From NCBI GenBank assembly GCA_050176585.1, contig JBFXHX010000020.1, forward strand, positions 5,799 through 69,798: DNA of 64,000 nt. Reading direction: 5' to 3'. A program made the translations under genes and the position numbers. This stretch comes from CAYYWP01 sp050176585. GTDB lineage: Bacteria > Desulfobacterota > Binatia > HRBIN30 > CADEER01. This document shows, in pieces, positions 32,844 through 42,517 of the stretch; position 1 is the stretch's first letter, and each line of letters starts with the position of its first letter. The notes under the pieces were generated by a model, which ran no database searches, had not been told where the DNA came from, and worked only from the letters and a program-made list of their open reading frames with translations.

Positions 32844-35474
32844 ATGCAGCGCTTGACGATACGAGGCATGTGGAGCGCGTGTGCCGGCGTGAGCGCGCTC
32901 GTGCTCGCCGCCTGCGGCGGCAATGATCTGAGCATCGGGGCGACGCCGACCACCACGGCGACGTCGACGGTCACGCCGCCCCCGCCGACCGCGACCGTCA
33001 CCCGTACGCCTACGCCGCGCATCGCGCAGGTCGCCGGGCTGGTGGTGGCGAGCCGCGACGTCCAGGCCGGCCGCGACGACGGGCTGAACGCGCTGCCGCC
33101 GGAGATGTTGCCGCCGGTCGGCAAGGGGTTCGACCGCGGCCTCGGCCACGCCGAGTGGGTGGTCGACGACGGCGCCGTGCGCGGCGCGACCGACGCGGAT
33201 GGGCGCTTCACCGTGACCGGGCTCACGCCCGGGCGCCATGCGCTGCGGTTCACGAAGACCGTCGACGGCAATCTGATGGAGTTCGTCGTGCCGATCGCCG
33301 TCGGCGACGACGGCGCCGCGGAGGTGGTGGCGGAGGTCTCCTGGGGCCTCGTGCGCGCGACGTCGACCTACACAGAGGACGGCAGCGCCAAGCGCGCCGT
33401 GTTCGCGCCGAACGGCACGTATGCGATCACCCGTGAAGGTCGGATCGCCGAGCTCTACGATGGCTGGCGCACGCTGATCGACGGCGACGGCGACGGCCGT
33501 TTCGATCCGCAGAGCTGCGGGCGTGAGATGTACGCCTGCGGCGCGGACGGCGCGTGCGCGAGCCCGGAGGACTTCTGCACGTGCGTGGCGAGCTGCCCCG
33601 CGTGCCAGGACTGTCCGCAGCGCGCCTGCGTGCCGCGGTCCTACTTCCACCGGCCGACCTGCGGGCCCGACGGTTTGTGCGGCCCGCTGCCGTACCAATG
33701 CGGCGGGCAGAGCACCTGTGCGGCCCCCGGCGACGTGTGCACGTGCGTCGGCTCGTGCTACGGCTGCGACAACTGCGCCGGCTCCGCCTGCGTGGCGCCG
33801 TGCGCGGCGGGCGAGCCGATCGACATCGACCGGATCGACGTGTTCGCCTCGCCTCGCCTGGTCGTCGGGCAGGAGGCGTTGGCGAGCGCCAATGCGGTGC
33901 TGTCGGACGGCACCGGCGTCGACGTGACGTGGCTGGCCGTGTGGAGCTCTACCGCGCCGGCCCTGGCCAGCGTCGACTCCTGGGGGCGGGTGAGCGCGAT
34001 CGCCGCTGGCGCCGCGGAGCTGACCGCGACTCTGGGCGGCGTCGTCAGCGCGCCGGCTCGGGTCGATGTCGTCGAGCGCCCGACCCTGCTGCGTATCCAC
34101 CTGCAGAACGCCAGCTGCTACTACCCGCTCGCGGATCCCACCGGGCCCGATGTAAAACCGGTTCCGCCCGAGGCCACCGGGTGGCTGCCGCCGCCGTGGT
34201 GCCAGCAGGTCGTCCGCATCGGCGCCATTGTGCGGTTCCTGGCCGTGGGCGAGTTCGACACCGGCTACGTCGCCGACATCACAGACGAGGTCAGTTGGCG
34301 CGCCGAGCCCGCCGCGGTGGGCACGATCGAGACCGGCGCATTCACGGCCACCGGCGTCGGCACGGCGCGGATCACCGCGGCGCTCGGCGCGGTGACGAGC
34401 GACACCCAGGAGGTCAGGGTGGTCGACCGGCCCACCATCGTGGCGCTGTCGGTCTATCCGAGCAATTTTGCCTACAACTCGGTCGACGGCGGGCCGCTGG
34501 TCGATCCCGCCCGCCCGGCGCCCTGCTTCGAGTGCGGGTATGCTCTGACGGTGTTAAGCGGCGATGCCGTGCAGTTTTCCGCGACCGCGCACTACGAGAC
34601 TGGCGATTGGGAGGACGTCAGTGAGCGGGTCACCTGGCGCACGAGCGACGCCGCGGTGCTGGCCATCGATGCGACGGGTCGGGCCAGCGCGGCGGGCGCG
34701 GGCACCGCCAGGATCGACGCCAGCCTCGACGAGGTCACCAGCAGCCCTGCGGAAGTGCGCGTCGTCGAGCAAGCCACTTTGCAATACCTGAGCGCGTACC
34801 CGGACGCGGCCGACCGCGTCGTCGCCAAAGACGCGCAAGCGATCTTCCATGCGGTCGGATTCTACGACATCGGGTTCAGCCGCGATGTCACCTCGCAGGC
34901 GACCTGGCATAGCAGCGACGAGGCGATCGGCGGGTTCGGCGCCCCGGGCGTGTTCACCGGGCGCGCGGCCGGCGACGTCACCGTCTGGGCGGAGCTCGAT
35001 GGCGTGCGGAGCGAGCCGCTGCCGATGGAGGTCTTCGCCACCAGCGCACTCGACTACTGCGATCCCGCGAACGTGAACCGCGGCACGTGGTCGGATGATT
35101 TCAACCGCGTCACCCTCGAATCGGATTGCGCGGCCTATAGGCCGCCCGCGATCGTCGAGTTGCGCTTCACGGTCGCCGAGACTCAACGGCCGGGCGGTAT
35201 CTTCGATCCCTGTCTGGACCTCTATGCGTATCGCGGCGACGAGCTCATCCGCACGATCCGCGAAGAGGGCTGCGGCGATCCGTTCCTCGCGCCGACGGCG
35301 CCGGGCCGGGATGAAGCCGCGCCCCGGTACCAGCTGAAGGCCTTCTGGGATTTGAAAGACGAGGCGGGCCGCACCGTGCCCGCCGGCACGTATGCGATCA
35401 GGGGTAGATTCTATCTCTATTACGATCCTATTGTGTCCGTCGACGTGACCGTCACCGAACCACCGGCGCCGTGA
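32844..35474 (+). CDS. Large lipoprotein with Cys-rich, Ig-like and BsuPI-like domains
   Basis: 876 residues from ATG 32844 after GGAGGAG. Lipobox LVLAAC gives Cys24, followed by a Thr/Pro-rich tether (~30-58). Residues ~60-190 look like a carboxypeptidase-regulatory/Ig-type sandwich ('TDADGRFTVTGLTPGRHALR'). Residues ~210-315 are Cys-rich with repeated CxxC-type spacing (CTCVASCPACQDC; CTCVGSCYGCDNC). Residues ~320-715 contain about four bacterial Ig-like 2 repeats (e.g. VTWLAVWSSTAPALASVDSW; ITAALGAVTSD). The C-terminal ~110 residues resemble a BsuPI domain (KAFWDLKDEAGRTVPAGTYA). It is probably a surface structural or adhesion protein. 37 bp precede the DUF1800 gene. Confidence 0.85.
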   Translation: MQRLTIRGMWSACAGVSALVLAACGGNDLSIGATPTTTATSTVTPPPPTATVTRTPTPRIAQVAGLVVASRDVQAGRDDGLNALPPEMLPPVGKGFDRGLGHAEWVVDDGAVRGATDADGRFTVTGLTPGRHALRFTKTVDGNLMEFVVPIAVGDDGAAEVVAEVSWGLVRATSTYTEDGSAKRAVFAPNGTYAITREGRIAELYDGWRTLIDGDGDGRFDPQSCGREMYACGADGACASPEDFCTCVASCPACQDCPQRACVPRSYFHRPTCGPDGLCGPLPYQCGGQSTCAAPGDVCTCVGSCYGCDNCAGSACVAPCAAGEPIDIDRIDVFASPRLVVGQEALASANAVLSDGTGVDVTWLAVWSSTAPALASVDSWGRVSAIAAGAAELTATLGGVVSAPARVDVVERPTLLRIHLQNASCYYPLADPTGPDVKPVPPEATGWLPPPWCQQVVRIGAIVRFLAVGEFDTGYVADITDEVSWRAEPAAVGTIETGAFTATGVGTARITAALGAVTSDTQEVRVVDRPTIVALSVYPSNFAYNSVDGGPLVDPARPAPCFECGYALTVLSGDAVQFSATAHYETGDWEDVSERVTWRTSDAAVLAIDATGRASAAGAGTARIDASLDEVTSSPAEVRVVEQATLQYLSAYPDAADRVVAKDAQAIFHAVGFYDIGFSRDVTSQATWHSSDEAIGGFGAPGVFTGRAAGDVTVWAELDGVRSEPLPMEVFATSALDYCDPANVNRGTWSDDFNRVTLESDCAAYRPPAIVELRFTVAETQRPGGIFDPCLDLYAYRGDELIRTIREEGCGDPFLAPTAPGRDEAAPRYQLKAFWDLKDEAGRTVPAGTYAIRGRFYLYYDPIVSVDVTVTEPPAP

Positions 35475-35511
35475 TCGCGCGTCGCCGTGTGCGGCCGCGA
35501 GAGGAGACCGG

Positions 35512-37113
35512 ATGGGGGAGCTCGGGAGCGCAGGCGGCGTTGGCGGTGCGCGGCGCGCGGCAGAGCGGCTTCTGGCGCGTGGCGCGCTCGCCGCTTTGGC
35601 GTTGCTGATTGCAGTCCCGGCCGCGGGCGCCGGCATCCAGGGGGCGGCGGGCGCGCCGCTCCGGGGCGAGCGCGAGCAGGAACGCCTGCTCGCTGGGCAC
35701 CTGCTCCGGCGCCTCGGCTTCGGTCCGAATCGCCGCGAGATGCACGAGGTGCTGCGCGTCGGCCGCGCCGCGTATCTCGAGCAGCAGCTCCGGCCGGACG
35801 CGATGGACGACCGGCTCGGTGTGCGCCGTTTCCATCCCGAGCCCGGGCCGCGCGACGACGGCTTGGGATGGCAGCTGCGCTGGCTGACGCGCATGGCCTA
35901 TTCGCGCCGACAGCTGCAGGAGAAGATGACGCTCCTCTGGCACGAGCACTTCGCGACCTCGTACAACAAGATCGGTTCGTACGTGCTCATGCACGATCAG
36001 GAGGAGCTCTTTCGCGCCCACGCGCTCGGCAGCTTCCGCGATCTGCTCGTCGCCGTCACCACGGACAACGCGATGCTGTTCTATCTCGACAACAGCAACA
36101 ACGACGGCCAAGCGCGCAACGGTGACGGCGAGAAGATTCCGCCGAACGAGAACTATGCGCGCGAGCTGTTGCAGCTGTTCGCGCTCGGCGTGAACCAGCT
36201 CGACATGGATGGCACGCATGTCCTCGATCGCGGCGGCAAGCCCGTCCCCGCATACAGTGAGGCCGACGTGAAAGAGGTCGCGCGCGCGCTCACCGGCTGG
36301 GTCGCGAACTCTGCGATGAGCGATCCCGAGGATCCCACCGAAGTGATCCCGCCGGCCGTGTTCGTCGACTCCCAGCACGATCCCGACGCCAAGACCGTGC
36401 TCGGCGTGACCATCCCGGCCGATGCTGCAACCGGTGCGCGCGACGTCGAACGCGTCGTCGATATCCTCATGCAGCAGCGCACCATGGCGCCGTTCATCGC
36501 GAAGGAGCTCATCCTGAAGCTCGCCACCGAGGCGCCATCGCCCGGGTATGTGGCGCGCGTTGCGGCGGTGTTCGCGAGCACGCGCGGCGACATCCGCGCC
36601 GTGCTGCGCGCGCTGTTCACCGATCCGGAGTTCACGAGCGCCGCGGTGCTGCGCTCGCAGTACAAAGTGCCGATCGAGCACGTCATGGGTATGGTGCGCG
36701 GCCTGGATGCGACCGGCGGCGCGCGCTCGCTCTACTACTGGACGTATCTCACCGGCCACCTGGTCTACTTCCCGCCGTCCGTGTTCAGCTTCTACCGCCC
36801 CGGGCAGAAGGGCGCATTGGTGAGCGCCGCGTACGTCGCGATGCGAGACCAGGCGGCCGACTCCCTGACCAGCGGGTACGTCGATGAGTACTTCGACATC
36901 TTCTGGGATGCCGGCGCGATGATTCGCCGCCACCGGCTGCAGCGGCGGCCCGACACGGCGGTAGATCTGCTGGCGCGCGACCTGCTGGCGGCGCCTGTCG
37001 CGCCTTCCACCCGGCGCGTCCTGCTCGATCACATCGGCCCGCGCGTGACCGAGGAGAAGCTGCGCGGTGCGGCGTGGCTGCTCATGTGCGCGCCCGATTA
37101 CCAGGTGAACTGA
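35512..37113 (+). CDS. DUF1800 family exported protein
   Basis: 533 residues. A hydrophobic signal-like segment (ALAALALLIAVPAAGAGIQG) is followed by the DUF1800 pattern: 'HLLRRLGFGPNRREM', 'EKMTLLWHEHFATSYNK', 'PPNENYARELLQLFALGVNQ', 'VARALTGW' and 'KVPIEHVMGMVRGLDA'. DUF1800 proteins are almost always encoded just upstream of a DUF1501 protein, as here; their biochemical function is unknown, with roles suggested in extracellular polymer handling. The DUF1501 start codon is one base after the stop. Confidence 0.9.
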   Translation: MGELGSAGGVGGARRAAERLLARGALAALALLIAVPAAGAGIQGAAGAPLRGEREQERLLAGHLLRRLGFGPNRREMHEVLRVGRAAYLEQQLRPDAMDDRLGVRRFHPEPGPRDDGLGWQLRWLTRMAYSRRQLQEKMTLLWHEHFATSYNKIGSYVLMHDQEELFRAHALGSFRDLLVAVTTDNAMLFYLDNSNNDGQARNGDGEKIPPNENYARELLQLFALGVNQLDMDGTHVLDRGGKPVPAYSEADVKEVARALTGWVANSAMSDPEDPTEVIPPAVFVDSQHDPDAKTVLGVTIPADAATGARDVERVVDILMQQRTMAPFIAKELILKLATEAPSPGYVARVAAVFASTRGDIRAVLRALFTDPEFTSAAVLRSQYKVPIEHVMGMVRGLDATGGARSLYYWTYLTGHLVYFPPSVFSFYRPGQKGALVSAAYVAMRDQAADSLTSGYVDEYFDIFWDAGAMIRRHRLQRRPDTAVDLLARDLLAAPVAPSTRRVLLDHIGPRVTEEKLRGAAWLLMCAPDYQVN

Positions 37114-37114
37114 C

Positions 37115-38401
37115 ATGCCCTCCACGAGACGCGAGTTTGTGCGCGCGGGCGCGCTGGGTCTGTTCGGCTGGAGCGCCCTGGGATCGCTCGAGCGCGCCGC
37201 TGCCGCGATGCTCCGGCCCGCCGCCACGGTGCAGTTCGCGCCGCCGGGCGATACGGTACTGGTGACCATCAACCTGTTCGGCGGCAACGACGGCGTGAAC
37301 ACGGTGGTGCCGCTGCGCCAGTACCAGCGCTATCGCCAGCTGCGGCCAAAGCTCGCGTTGGGCAAGCAGCGCCTCGTGCGGCTCAAGGGGTACGAGCAGG
37401 ATTTCGGGCTCAACCCCGGCATGCGCAAGCTCGGAGAGATCTTCGGCCAGGGGAAGATGGCGATCGTGAACGCCGTCGGGTGCCCGCCCGACGCGCAAGG
37501 ATTGTTCGATCACGAGGCGAGCCAGCAGAATTTCCTGAGCGGTACGACGTACGGGTCCGCCTCGCCGGTCGAGCCCAGCGGCTGGTTGGGGCGCTTTCTC
37601 GACCGCGTCGCGCTCGGGGCGCTGCCGCCCGGTATCGATTTCAGCAGCGCGCCGCTGCTGCTGAAGGGCAGCGCGTACGGACCGCTGTCGCTCTATTCCA
37701 TCAACGGCTTCGGCGTGTATCCGTCGGCGGATTTCGAGTCGCGCTACGACGCGTACACCCGGCTGCAAGGGGCCGCGGCGGGCAACGCAGTCGGAGAGCG
37801 GAACCGCCAGCTGCGCCAGCAGGTCGTCGCGCTCGGCGGCGAGCTCCAGGCGATCAGCGACGCGTATCGGGTCGCGCCCGGCGTGATGTATCCGCCGTCC
37901 TATCTCGCCAGCGCCCTGCGCGACTGCGCCGCGCTGATCGCCGCCGGGCGCGGCGTGCGCGCGCTCGCGGTGGGCGAGGGCGGCTTCGATACGCACGCGG
38001 ATCAGCAGGCGGCGTTCGACGGGACGCCTGTCCACGAGGCGCTCTGGATCACCGTGTCGGAAGCGGTCAGCGCGTTCTATGCCGACATCCGCGGGCACGG
38101 CCTGGGCGAAAAGGTGGTGATGTTCATCTTCACCGAGTTCGGCCGCCGCGCCTTCGAGAACAACGACCGCGGCACCGACCACGGGTTCGGCGGCCCGGTG
38201 TTCGCGATCGGCGATCGCGTGAAAGGCGGGGTGTACGGCGACTACCCGGACCTGCGAGAGCCGGCCCTCGTCTTCGACGGCAACCCGGACGTGTACATCG
38301 ATTTTCGGAGCGCATATGCGACGCTGCTCGCGGGGCATCTCGGCGCCGATCCGGGTCCCATTCTCGGAGGCGATTTCCGCCCCCTCGGATTCCTGACCTG
38401 A
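37115..38401 (+). CDS. DUF1501 family TAT-exported protein
   Basis: 428 residues. The N-terminus STRREFVRAGALGLFGW is a twin-arginine signal, implying export of a folded, possibly cofactor-bearing protein. The body has the DUF1501 sulfatase/phosphatase-like fold: 'VTINLFGGNDGVNTVVPL', 'GLFDHEASQQNFLSG', 'FDTHADQQ', 'MFIFTEFGRRAFENN' and 'GTDHGFGGPVFAIG'. The Asp, His and Glu residues in these motifs could bind a metal, but no activity is established for the family. It is translationally adjacent to DUF1800. Confidence 0.92.
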   Translation: MPSTRREFVRAGALGLFGWSALGSLERAAAAMLRPAATVQFAPPGDTVLVTINLFGGNDGVNTVVPLRQYQRYRQLRPKLALGKQRLVRLKGYEQDFGLNPGMRKLGEIFGQGKMAIVNAVGCPPDAQGLFDHEASQQNFLSGTTYGSASPVEPSGWLGRFLDRVALGALPPGIDFSSAPLLLKGSAYGPLSLYSINGFGVYPSADFESRYDAYTRLQGAAAGNAVGERNRQLRQQVVALGGELQAISDAYRVAPGVMYPPSYLASALRDCAALIAAGRGVRALAVGEGGFDTHADQQAAFDGTPVHEALWITVSEAVSAFYADIRGHGLGEKVVMFIFTEFGRRAFENNDRGTDHGFGGPVFAIGDRVKGGVYGDYPDLREPALVFDGNPDVYIDFRSAYATLLAGHLGADPGPILGGDFRPLGFLT

Positions 38402-38508
38402 CGTCTGCCGGGCTCTTCGCGGCGCCGGTGGGGTGAGATGCGCTTCGCCTCGGCGCGTCGGCGCAGTTTGGAGTTGACGAAGCGCGGCGATTTGCGCTTC
38501 ATGCGCCC

Positions 38509-39201
38509 ATGATCCTCGGGCGCCGCGCGGTATTAAAGGTTTTCGGCGGGGCGGCGGTGGCGGTCGGCGGTATCGGCGCGTCCCTGCGCCGCGCAATCGC
38601 CGGCGCTCCGCCCTTACAGGCTCGTATGGTCACCGCGTCCGATGCCGCGCACCTGCAGGCCATCATGTCCGCCTGTGTGGGCCCCGGCGGTTCGTTTTAC
38701 GGCCAGTGCGGCGAGTGGACGCTGGGCTGGGCGCAGGAGTTGATCGCGCGGTGTCCGCAGACCCTGGTCCTGACGGAGAATGACGTGCCGGTCGGGTTCT
38801 TCCAGGTGCGCTCGATCAAGCCGCCGATCGCTTCGCCGCCGCCGGACGCGGGTGCGGCGGACGTCGAGAAATACGAGTTGCAGGTGCGCGAGCGCGCGAC
38901 CTGTCTCATCCGCGCGGCGGGGGTGAAGCCCAGCGCGCCCGAGCTGGCCGTCCCGCTGTTCCAGACCCTGCTGTACCACGCCTTCATGCATGCCCGGTCG
39001 ATCGGGTACGCCTATGTGGAGGGCTTCGCGCCGTGGCAGGGCCACCCGCTGATGGCGCACGCGTGGACGGCATACCCGGGATGCGAGCTCGTCGAGGTCG
39101 CCGGCAACCTCGGGTACGGGCGGGACCTGTATCACCTCCGATGGCGCCTGGACGACGCGATTCCGGCGTTGGCGCAGGAGGCGCAACTCGATGTCGCGTA
39201 A
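38509..39201 (+). CDS. Exported GNAT-like protein (tentative)
   Basis: 230 residues. Residues 1-32 look like a TAT-type signal (GRRAVLKVFGGAAVAVGG, then a second hydrophobic turn and IAGAPP). The rest resembles an N-acetyltransferase fold: 'ARMVTASDAAHLQAIMSACV', 'QTLVLTENDVPVGFFQVRSI', later 'FMHARSIGYAYVEGF'. No acyl-CoA loop (Q/RxxGxG/A) is clear, so activity is doubtful. It lies between the DUF1501 gene and the DNRLRE gene, overlapping the latter by 11 bp. Confidence 0.65.
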   Translation: MILGRRAVLKVFGGAAVAVGGIGASLRRAIAGAPPLQARMVTASDAAHLQAIMSACVGPGGSFYGQCGEWTLGWAQELIARCPQTLVLTENDVPVGFFQVRSIKPPIASPPPDAGAADVEKYELQVRERATCLIRAAGVKPSAPELAVPLFQTLLYHAFMHARSIGYAYVEGFAPWQGHPLMAHAWTAYPGCELVEVAGNLGYGRDLYHLRWRLDDAIPALAQEAQLDVA

Positions 39202-39898
39202 GCTGACGCTCGCGCTGCTCCCGTGCGCCGTGCTCATCGGTGTCGCGGTGCAGGCGCCCGCTGCGGTGACCCTTACGGCGGTCGCGGATACCTATGTCGA
39301 CCGCAAAGACGACATGACGAACTTCGGCGGCTCAGCGACCAGCAGCGTGGGCCGCGAGATGGGTGGCATGGGTGCGATCGTCACGCGCGGCCTACTCGAA
39401 TTCGATCTGTCCGATATCCCCGAGGGGGCGACCATTGGCGGGGCGACGCTGCGCGTGTTCGTCGCATCGACGAGCGCCGACCCGCTCGGCCTGGAGGTGG
39501 TTGCCTCCCTGCTCGCTGCGCCGTTCGACGAGTTCACGGTCACGTGGAACAACCAGCCCGGCGCGCTGCCGGCGCCGACCAGCTCCGCAGCGATGAACGC
39601 GGCGGTGGGCGAGTGGTTCGCAATCGATGTGACGGAGCTCGTGCGCGCTGCGCGGGCGGGCGCGACGCCCGGCGATCTATTCCTGCGCCTCGCCGCGGCC
39701 AACGAGACGACCAACGACGATGAGCACTTTCGCTACCGCACCCGAGAGACGGGGACGGCCACCGCTCCGCAGCTGGTGCTCTCTTTTGCCGCGGTGGCGC
39801 CGATGATGTCGCCGCCCATCGCCGGCTTCGCAGTGCTGGCCCTCGCGGTGCTCGCTGTTCTCGCCCTCCGGCGCCCCGCGCGCGCAGCGCGTTCCTGA
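39191..39898 (+). CDS. DNRLRE-domain surface protein with C-terminal membrane anchor
   Basis: 235 residues. Signal peptide ~1-24 (LALLPCAVLIGVAVQAPAA). The body is a DNRLRE-type beta domain: 'VADTYVDRKDDMTNFGGSAT', 'LLEFDLSDIPEGATIGGATL' and 'FTVTWNNQPGALPAPTS'. The C-terminus is a hydrophobic helix followed by Arg (FAVLALAVLAVLALRRPARA), which looks like a CTERM-type sorting tail or a simple anchor. It ends the block of exported proteins that begins at 32.8 kb. Confidence 0.8.
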   Translation: MSRKLTLALLPCAVLIGVAVQAPAAVTLTAVADTYVDRKDDMTNFGGSATSSVGREMGGMGAIVTRGLLEFDLSDIPEGATIGGATLRVFVASTSADPLGLEVVASLLAAPFDEFTVTWNNQPGALPAPTSSAAMNAAVGEWFAIDVTELVRAARAGATPGDLFLRLAAANETTNDDEHFRYRTRETGTATAPQLVLSFAAVAPMMSPPIAGFAVLALAVLAVLALRRPARAARS

Positions 39899-39962
39899 AA
39901 GCGGCCCGGTTCCAGCGCGCGCGAGGCGTGCGGCCGTGAAATGCGGCCCGCGCCCCGGGCGG

Positions 39963-41276
39963 TTACGCGGCGTCGTCCAGCCACGCCGTCCCGAGCGCGA
40001 GCTTGCGCCCCCGCACGGTCGCGAGCACATACGGGCCCTCGGGGAGCACGGCGACATGCGGGCGCGGCCCGTATTTCACCCGGCAGCGCGTCAGCGCGTC
40101 CTCGACCGTCGGCGCGAGGTCGATCATCAGGTGCCTCGTGTCGCGGCCGGCGAGCCCGTGGCTCACCACGATCACCTCGGCTTTGCGCCGCACCTGGCAG
40201 AGGTGCTGCACCATCCACTGATCGATGGCAAAGAAGCCCGGAGAAGTCGCTCGCGCCATGAAATCGTCGTTGCCGCGCGTCTCGGCGAGGAGCTGCTGAA
40301 ACTCCGCGCTGCCCACGCCTTCGGTGATCGCGGCCGCGAGGATGATGGTGCCGCCCCGGCGCACGATGTTCAGCGCCGCGACGAGACCCTTGATCGACTG
40401 GTAATATGTGTCGTCCAGCGGGAAACCGGCAGCCGAGGTGATGACGATGTCGGCGGATCGGTCGAGCTCCACGCAGACCTCGCGTTCGATCGCGCGCACG
40501 CCGGCCGCGTGCGCCTGCTCGAGATCGCCGGCGTACACGCCGGTGAGCTGGCGGTGGCGGTTCAGCGTGACGTCGCACATGAAGTCCACGCCGACCCGCC
40601 GGGCGATGCCGACGAGCTCGGCGTGAAACGGGTTGCCGTCGATGATCCCGGGGCCGAGCGGCGACTCGAGCATGGCGGCGCCATGCAGGCTGCGCATGGT
40701 GTCCACGCCCGCGCAGCCGGGCGCGACGGCTTTGCGGCCACCCGAGTAGCCGGCCATCAGGTGCGGTTCGATGCGGCCGGTGATGACCTTCAGGTCGGCG
40801 TTGACGTAGCCGCGGTCGATCCACAGCTCCGTGCCGCGCGCGGTGCGCCCGAGATGGACGTGCTGCCCGGCGTCCCGCGCCACGTGGTTGCGGATGCGGT
40901 AGCGGTCCACGATTTCCCGGCTGGTCATCTCCGCCAACTCGGCCGCGGTGTTGGCCCGGTGCAGCCCGGTGGCGACGAGGATTTCGATGCGCTCACGCGG
41001 GATGCCGCCCGCTTCCAACGCCGCCAGCAGCGGCGGAAGGATCAGGCCGTAAGGGATCGGGCGCGTCTTGTCCGAGATCACGACAACCGCATCGCGCCGC
41101 CGGCGCGCCAACTGGACCAGCGGCGCCGTGCCGAGCGGCTGCGCCAGCGCCGCGGCGATTGCCGCGCTGGGGTCCGCGAGCGGCACACCCTTCTGCGGTT
41201 CGAGCGCGCTCACGTCGATGTCATCGGGCAGCCGCACGAGCAGGCCGGTGCGGCCGTAGTCGAGGCGAACCTCCAT
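39963..41276 (-). CDS. larA: LarA-like (DUF2088) nickel-pincer racemase
   Basis: 437 residues from the minus-strand ATG at 41276. The catalytic positions of Lactobacillus LarA appear conserved with a two- to three-residue offset: Asp69 and Arg72 (SDKTRP), His106 (ATGLH), His172 and Lys182 (GRIEPHLMAGYSGGRKAVAP) and His198 (SLHGAAM). Lys184 and His200 of LarA hold the nickel pincer cofactor. The product is probably a 2-hydroxyacid racemase or epimerase; many homologues act on substrates other than lactate. The cofactor genes larB, larC and larE are not in this window. Confidence 0.88.
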   Translation of the reverse strand: MEVRLDYGRTGLLVRLPDDIDVSALEPQKGVPLADPSAAIAAALAQPLGTAPLVQLARRRRDAVVVISDKTRPIPYGLILPPLLAALEAGGIPRERIEILVATGLHRANTAAELAEMTSREIVDRYRIRNHVARDAGQHVHLGRTARGTELWIDRGYVNADLKVITGRIEPHLMAGYSGGRKAVAPGCAGVDTMRSLHGAAMLESPLGPGIIDGNPFHAELVGIARRVGVDFMCDVTLNRHRQLTGVYAGDLEQAHAAGVRAIEREVCVELDRSADIVITSAAGFPLDDTYYQSIKGLVAALNIVRRGGTIILAAAITEGVGSAEFQQLLAETRGNDDFMARATSPGFFAIDQWMVQHLCQVRRKAEVIVVSHGLAGRDTRHLMIDLAPTVEDALTRCRVKYGPRPHVAVLPEGPYVLATVRGRKLALGTAWLDDAA

Positions 41277-41427
41277 GGGTCGTGTGTAGCGCACGACGGG
41301 CCGGCGGAGTAGCCGCCGCCCGAGCCGCGGACACGGCGGCGCGCCGACGCGCGATCGCAATACTGCGCAGCGTGGTCGGCGGCTTCAAGCGGGAGCGGTA
41401 CGCCAGGCGGCGCGTGCCGCACCGCGC

Positions 41428-42372
41428 TCACGCCGGCAGCTCGGGCCCCGCGCCCGGCCGGTGGTGCTGTGTCATCTTCATAGCGAGCGCGATCATCGCG
41501 CCGATATCGGCGACGTTGGCGGGCAGGATGGTGGTGGTGCTGGCCTTCGCGAGCTCGCCGAACCGCGCGATGTACTGTTCCGCCACGCGCAGTTGCACCG
41601 CTTCGTGGCCGCCGGCGACCTGCGTCGCCTCGGCGACCTCGCGCAACCCCTGCGCGGTGGCGCGCGCGATCGAGAGGATCGCTTGCGCCGTGCCTTCCGC
41701 TTCGTTGATCTGCTGCAGCTTGCGCGCTTCGGATGCCTTGATCACCTGCTGCTTGTGCCCTTCGGCGTTGTTGATGGCGGCGTCGCGCTCACCCTCGGAC
41801 GCGAGGATGACGGCGCGTTTCTCGCGCTCGGCGCGCATCTGCTTCTCCATTGCCGCGAGCACGTCGTCGGGTGGCGCGATGTTCTTGATCTCGTAGCGCA
41901 GCACTTTCACGCCCCACGGTTCGGAGGCCTTGTCGAGCTCGTTGACGACCTGGAGGTTGATGTTGGCGCGCTCCTCGAAGGTGCGATCGAGGTCGATCTT
42001 GCCAATCTCACTGCGCAGCGTGGTCTGCGCCAGTTGGCTGATGGCGAAGAGGTAATCGGCGGCGCCGTACGAGGCGCGCTCGGCGTCGAGCACCTTCAGA
42101 TAGAGCACGCCGTCGACCTCGACCTGCACGTTGTCACGCGTGATGCAGACCTGGGCGGGAATGTCGACGGCCGTTTCCTTCAACGAGTGCCGGTACCGCA
42201 CGACGTCGATGAACGGGATGAGAATGTGGAAGCCCGCGCCCATGGTGGCGTGATACCGGCCCAGGCGCTCGACGATGTACGCGCTCTGTTGCGGCACGAC
42301 GATGGCCGTGCGCGCGATCACGAACACGACCAGCGCGGCGAAGACCAGTATGACGATCAGCGGACCGCTCAT
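41428..42372 (-). CDS. qmcA: SPFH/Band 7 stomatin-like protein (QmcA)
   Basis: 314 residues from the minus-strand ATG at 42372, chosen because GGAGGG lies five bases upstream; GTG and ATG codons nine and four codons earlier are possible. An N-terminal membrane helix (PLIVILVFAALVVFVIA) precedes the SPFH domain ('VVPQQSAYIVERLGRYHATM', 'VDIPAQVCITRDNVQVEVDG', 'AQTTLRSEIGKIDLDRTFEE'). A coiled coil follows (~200-260, 'AEREKRAVILASEGERDAAI'). It scaffolds membrane microdomains with the upstream NfeD protein. Confidence 0.93.
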   Translation of the reverse strand: MSGPLIVILVFAALVVFVIARTAIVVPQQSAYIVERLGRYHATMGAGFHILIPFIDVVRYRHSLKETAVDIPAQVCITRDNVQVEVDGVLYLKVLDAERASYGAADYLFAISQLAQTTLRSEIGKIDLDRTFEERANINLQVVNELDKASEPWGVKVLRYEIKNIAPPDDVLAAMEKQMRAEREKRAVILASEGERDAAINNAEGHKQQVIKASEARKLQQINEAEGTAQAILSIARATAQGLREVAEATQVAGGHEAVQLRVAEQYIARFGELAKASTTTILPANVADIGAMIALAMKMTQHHRPGAGPELPA

Positions 42373-42517
42373 GAATCCCTCCATCGACGACACCTCCACC
42401 TAAGGGCTGAAATATCCATGCGCCGCGCGACCGCGCGCGGCCGGCGCGCGCGTGCGGGAAACGGCGGGCGCTCTCGTCGCGCGGGGCGCGTGCGCATGGG
42501 CAGCCGGATGTCCGCGC

